This document shows positions 60,444 through 64,000 of a stretch of DNA of 64,000 bases, piece by piece. Below the pieces are notes generated by a model. The model was given only the letters and a program-made list of their open reading frames with translations. It searched no databases and was not told the origin of the DNA. The first letter of the stretch is position 1, and every line of letters starts with the position of its first letter. Position numbers and translations under genes: made by a program. Origin of the DNA: Thiotrichales bacterium (GTDB taxonomy: Bacteria > Pseudomonadota > Gammaproteobacteria > Beggiatoales > Beggiatoaceae); NCBI GenBank assembly GCA_016745035.1, contig JADGDE010000001.1, positions 249,857-313,856 on the forward strand, read 5' to 3'.

Positions 60444-62222
60444 ATGAAAGATATAATATTTTCCTATATAGACAATTATGATTTTAACCAATCTTTTAAT
60501 TGGTTTTTAACCGTTTGTGATGAGCAAAAATTTGCTGAATTAAGAGATATAAATGAAGATACTAATTTAAAAGATTTTTGTGTAGATTATTGGGATTCCC
60601 CAGATATGTCTGCAACAGACTTAAAGGAAATGTATTCTATAAGGAAAGGTATTGGTTTTTCAGATATATTGAAAATATATCATTGTGAAACATATCATGA
60701 TTTTTTAAAAAAGTGCTGGTCAAAAAAATATTCTATTGATGACTTGGTAGAAGAATATGGTCGTACATACTCTGATTTCAATAAACTTATATTACCCATT
60801 ATATTAAATGATAACGATGTTCACTGCCCCCGTTGTTTAGATGGGCATTATTTTTTTGTTGAAGGAAATTTGTCAGATATAAGAAATGATAATCTGAGGT
60901 TTATATGTAGGGATTGCGATTCTTTACATAAAATAGATTCATTAATCTCAAAAGATATTGCTGATTATGAAAAGCACCTTTTAAAAACAAGCGAAGATTT
61001 GATTTTAGAAGAAATAGAGAATATTAATAAAAATATATTACCGAATTTAAAGTGCTATAAATGCCAGTCACATAATATTTCTGCTGAAATAAAGAAAGAT
61101 AAATCTCAAGTTAATTATCATATTTTATGTTCCGATTGCAATAATACTTGGGATTCTATAGATAATTTCCAATCTGAATATAAGGCTTGGGAACAACGTG
61201 CTGCAATGATGATAAAAATTAAGGCACATGAAGAGGAGTTGATAAATAAAGCACTTAGCAGAAAAAAATCTTCTGAAATTAAATTCATAAATAATGAATT
61301 AATAGGAGATGATGATTTCAATAAAGGTGATATATATTTTTTATTGAATGTATTAGACAACAATAAAAATCCTTGGGTAGAATTGTTTGAAAAAATAAAA
61401 AAATGTAATAGGATGGATATGAAAATATTAATAGAAATTATTGATATTTTAAAAGATAACGGAACAGAAAAAAAATGGAGATTTGATGAAGCTCATGATA
61501 TTAATGCTTCCTTTTTAAAATATAATATTGATGAGCCATTAGTTGTCTATTTTTTTAAAAAAACAGGGATTTTAAATATAAGAAGTTGTTTAAGAAATTT
61601 AATGAATAACAGTCTTATTTCATGTGGCGAGGATACTAATTTCATTCAAACAAGTAAGTTATTGATTGATAATTATGATAAGTTGGTTAATTTATTAAAA
61701 CCACAAAATATAGAAAATGATATAAAACACCTTATTTTAAAACGTGATAATTTTACTTGCACCCACTGTGGCGAGTCTGGCAGACCATTAAAAGTAGCAT
61801 TTTTATCCAGTAAAAAAGATATGAATGTTCTTTCTGATATGGCTTCCATATGTGATATATGTTTTGAATCTGTTGTTGAAAATGAGGTTTTAATAGATGG
61901 TAGTGTATTAGGTGAATCTGGAGATGATTATAAAAATATAGTTTCTTGGAAGTTTATAAGTTCTTATTTTCCACAGCTAGATAGTGAAGATTCGACATAT
62001 CATACTCATTTAAAATTAATAGAAAAATATGGGGAAGAGTCTTTAATTAAAGCACTTGCTATTTCTTTATCTAAAAGGGATGAAAAAAAGTTTAAAACAA
62101 TTTCTATTTTTTATAACTATACCACAGGAATACTAAGAAACTCAGAGGGTCGTGTTTATATTTCAAATTCTGTATCTGAAGAATATAATGTTCAAAGTTT
62201 AATAGATTATTTGCATAATTAA
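60444..62222 (+). CDS. Multi-zinc-finger protein with degenerate HNH-like domain
   Basis: 592 residues in markedly AT-rich DNA. Three CxxC pairs of zinc-ribbon type occur: CPRC with CRDC (about 127-156), CYKC with CSDC (about 203-228), and CTHC with CDIC (about 438-470). The last follows LILKRDNFTCTHCGESGRPLKV, typical of an HNH opening, but the catalytic His region reads LKVAFLSS instead of a DH motif, so nuclease activity is doubtful. The rest is helical and Lys/Glu/Asn-rich. It is followed after 10 bases by a small membrane protein. Function unknown; foreign origin is likely from composition. Confidence 0.7.
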   Translation: MKDIIFSYIDNYDFNQSFNWFLTVCDEQKFAELRDINEDTNLKDFCVDYWDSPDMSATDLKEMYSIRKGIGFSDILKIYHCETYHDFLKKCWSKKYSIDDLVEEYGRTYSDFNKLILPIILNDNDVHCPRCLDGHYFFVEGNLSDIRNDNLRFICRDCDSLHKIDSLISKDIADYEKHLLKTSEDLILEEIENINKNILPNLKCYKCQSHNISAEIKKDKSQVNYHILCSDCNNTWDSIDNFQSEYKAWEQRAAMMIKIKAHEEELINKALSRKKSSEIKFINNELIGDDDFNKGDIYFLLNVLDNNKNPWVELFEKIKKCNRMDMKILIEIIDILKDNGTEKKWRFDEAHDINASFLKYNIDEPLVVYFFKKTGILNIRSCLRNLMNNSLISCGEDTNFIQTSKLLIDNYDKLVNLLKPQNIENDIKHLILKRDNFTCTHCGESGRPLKVAFLSSKKDMNVLSDMASICDICFESVVENEVLIDGSVLGESGDDYKNIVSWKFISSYFPQLDSEDSTYHTHLKLIEKYGEESLIKALAISLSKRDEKKFKTISIFYNYTTGILRNSEGRVYISNSVSEEYNVQSLIDYLHN

Positions 62223-62232
62223 AAAAGGTAAT

Positions 62233-62763
62233 ATGATGGATGATGTTAATTTTAGTTCACTTGTGGTGCAAGCTGGTGTTTCTTTTATCGCTGCCGGTGT
62301 TGCTGGGTTTTGGTCTGTATATCTAGCTAATGAAAAGCATAGAACTCAAAAATTTTGGGAACTAAAGTTGGAAGAATACCAAAAATTATTCAATATTTTA
62401 TTTGAAATTGAAGATAATTTTCATCAACTTAAATTTTTAGGGTACACAGAAAATATAGAATCTGAAGATGAACTAGATAAAAATCAAGCACAACAAAAAG
62501 AACTTAATTCTTCGATTGGTAAATATTATAAGGAACTAATAAATATTATAGAATACAGTAATTTTCACTTTTCAGATGAAACTAACAATATATTAAAAAG
62601 GATGAAAAATGAGATGGAAGTATTATCGAAAGATTGGGGAGGAATAAACATAAATCACTTGAAGTTTTTGAAAGAAACCATAGTGATTTTAAAAAACTAT
62701 AAAAATGAAATTATAATTTCTTCAAAAAGTGACCTTAAGATAAAAAATGGTCTTCTTGAATAA
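62233..62763 (+). CDS. Small membrane-anchored protein, cassette partner
   Basis: 176 residues with one N-terminal membrane segment (SLVVQAGVSFIAAGVAGFWSVYLA) and a helical, acidic/lysine-rich cytoplasmic part. Composition is AT-rich like the preceding gene, 10 bases away with an AAAGG site, so both are probably one transcript. No family recognised. It could be a membrane effector paired with the upstream sensor-like zinc protein; that is inference. Confidence 0.65.
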   Translation: MMDDVNFSSLVVQAGVSFIAAGVAGFWSVYLANEKHRTQKFWELKLEEYQKLFNILFEIEDNFHQLKFLGYTENIESEDELDKNQAQQKELNSSIGKYYKELINIIEYSNFHFSDETNNILKRMKNEMEVLSKDWGGININHLKFLKETIVILKNYKNEIIISSKSDLKIKNGLLE

Positions 62764-62939
62764 TTGGGGGAATTATGATCCCATCCTCCACCATAAAAAC
62801 CTCCTACCCACACCATAAATCTCTCACACCCCCACTAGAAAAATCTAGTACATAAAGAGATTACAATCATTAGCTGACCTTACATAAATGACAACACCCG
62901 CCGCTGGGGACGGGGTGGTCGTGTTTTGTTTTATCCGCT

Positions 62940-62980
62940 CTTAAAATGTCTTGACATCTTTTAAAATTTCGAGGTAGCAT
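62940..62980 (+). promoter_or_regulatory. Promoter with overlapping inverted repeat before the replication-type genes
   Basis: TTGACA at 62951-62956 and TAGCAT at 62975-62980 are 18 bases apart. ATGTC-TT-GACAT forms a perfect inverted repeat over the -35 box, flanked by AAAA and TTTT sequences, as expected of a repressor-binding site. The remainder of 62764-63055 shows nothing else. Confidence 0.6.
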
Positions 62981-63055
62981 AAAAAATAACATCAACCGGA
63001 TGACTTCAGTACAAGAGCAGCAACTCTTAGGAGAAATCCACAAACGAGTTACACA

Positions 63056-63862
63056 ATGAAAAAAGACCGCACTATTGCTGTCTTGCCTGTCCACAATCTT
63101 ATTGCGGGCAACGGCAGCGCAGCTATTCTCCTCGTCCAGTGCATCTTCTGGCACGCAAGAAACAAACACCCCGAAAAACATTTCTACAAAACCGCTGGTA
63201 TGTGGTGCAAAGAATTGGGCTTTAGAACACCTAGCCAAGTTTATAGCGCCCGTAAACGCTTAAAATCCTTAGGTTTGTTGAGTTGGTATCAAGCACCCGA
63301 CCCTAAAAACCCAAATATCGACATCACTTGGTACATTTTCCATCCAGAGCGTTATCAGGAACATGTTGACTTCAACAACGCTGAGCAAGAAGCGGCTGAT
63401 GCTGGGAAAACCTCCGCTACTTACCAACCTAAAAACGATGCTCCCAAACCCAGCCCCCACAACTTTGAAGATCTGATTATCCCCAATGTCCTCAAGGGCT
63501 ATGATCCTGCCCAAATCCTACAAAAACTCGACTTTCTCAAAACCCCACCTGAAGTACGCCCTCTAAGCATCGCTCAGCTTTGCCTTGATGCGGTTGCTTA
63601 CTATGCTGACTACCTGCGCAAAGCTAAAAACGAAGCGATGGAAAAACCATTGGATTCTTTGTTTTACATGGTCAACGAATACAATCACGGTACGTTAAAA
63701 ACCGATGGCGCACACAAAATTGCCAAAGAACGCAAAGCCCTAGCTGATACCAAGGCAAAAGCCAAACAACCGCCAGCACCAAAGCACAAACCGCCGCCAA
63801 AAGAGAATCATTGCGATGCACTTCGCGCAGCAGGTGGACTGCCAAGCAGGAGGGCGCACTGA
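63056..63862 (+). CDS. Phage/element replication-type protein with winged helix
   Basis: 268 residues. The N-terminal domain (LIAGNGSAAILLVQCIFWHARN, YKTAGMWCKELGF, SARKRLKSLGLLSW) is a winged-helix pattern as found in phage replication initiators and DnaD/O-like proteins. The C-terminal tail is Lys/Pro/Ala-rich (KAKAKQPPAPKHKPPPKENH). The stop overlaps the next start (TGATG). Role as replication initiator is inferred. Confidence 0.65.
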   Translation: MKKDRTIAVLPVHNLIAGNGSAAILLVQCIFWHARNKHPEKHFYKTAGMWCKELGFRTPSQVYSARKRLKSLGLLSWYQAPDPKNPNIDITWYIFHPERYQEHVDFNNAEQEAADAGKTSATYQPKNDAPKPSPHNFEDLIIPNVLKGYDPAQILQKLDFLKTPPEVRPLSIAQLCLDAVAYYADYLRKAKNEAMEKPLDSLFYMVNEYNHGTLKTDGAHKIAKERKALADTKAKAKQPPAPKHKPPPKENHCDALRAAGGLPSRRAH

Positions 63863-64000
63863 TGGATTATCCAGCCGTTATCGCACGAATGAAAAACGCA
63901 GGCTTTGCGCTTAACTTGCACCCACAAGACCCCTGTCAATTAGTGATTGGCAATTACCAAGGGCTAAACGATAGCCAAAAAACTTTTATCGAACGCCACA
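63862..64000 (+). CDS. Partial gene, probable replication/primase-type N-terminus
   Basis: The first 46 residues of a gene running off the window: MDYPAVIARMKNAGFALNL, then PQDPCQLVIGNYQGLNDSQK. The short domain resembles the TubC-N-like segment often at the start of phage and mobile-element primase or helicase proteins. Its start overlaps the previous stop. The rest of the protein is not visible. Confidence 0.5.
   Translation, partial: MDYPAVIARMKNAGFALNLHPQDPCQLVIGNYQGLNDSQKTFIERH

Overview
The window looks like a chromosome segment from a gammaproteobacterium of moderate, slightly AT-rich composition. It carries System I cytochrome c maturation genes, type III pantothenate kinase, class A PBP1A, UbiH, BioD and a GspE-type ATPase. 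The gene content and the many c-di-GMP and two-component proteins would fit a sulfur-oxidising Thiotrichales-like host, but that placement is inference.

Positions 1-28.9 kb are host backbone. A chemoreceptor lacking its 5' end is followed by a minus-strand block: divergent lipid-acyltransferase-like protein, Wzt-like ABC ATPase and a small secreted protein; ccmF-ccmE-ccmD; yidD translationally coupled to a response regulator-kinase and a large hybrid kinase; a protein with degenerate GGDEF and EAL domains; a zinc-ribbon protein; gspE; a large SLOG-SLATT membrane protein of a kind predicted to act in nucleotide-signal-triggered defence; a SPOR-like protein and coaX. On the plus strand are mrcA, tsaC, ubiH, bioD and a glycosyltransferase; a VanZ-like gene and a PAS protein lie on the minus strand.

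Positions 28.9-33.8 kb are a junction zone. They hold a secreted protein, an endonuclease I fused to two Excalibur-like repeats, a toxin-first PIN/Phd pair, a 5'-truncated tyrosine integrase, two families of MITE-like or palindromic repeats, and the 3' half of a tRNA-Thr(CGT) gene that looks like a phage attachment-site remnant.

Positions 33.8-57.4 kb are a lambda/HK97-type siphoprophage. The order is portal, two small proteins, protease-capsid fusion, decoration and connector proteins, tail terminator, tail tube, tail chaperones with a probable -1 frameshift, minor tail protein Z, tape measure (broken by one in-frame TGA), tail tip and baseplate genes including one with Cys-Trp repeats, a DNA methyltransferase, a second tyrosine recombinase on the minus strand, then small terminase, large terminase and gpW. 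The terminase-gpW module lies at the opposite end of the structural block from the portal, and its coding-strand composition differs.

Positions 57.4-62.8 kb are an accessory, defence-like island. A strong promoter drives a predicted short structured RNA ahead of a DUF3800 gene. Then come a zinc-ribbon/HsdR_N nuclease-like protein, a REP-associated transposase with its REP array abutting a broken pentapeptide gene, and an AT-rich two-gene cassette (multi-zinc-finger protein plus membrane protein). From 62.8 kb a promoter-operator leads into phage or element replication-type genes that run off the window. No lysis cassette or lysogeny repressor was recognised, so the element either continues to the right or is defective. 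The DUF3800-RNA locus and the SLOG-SLATT protein are the best candidates for an under-described system.
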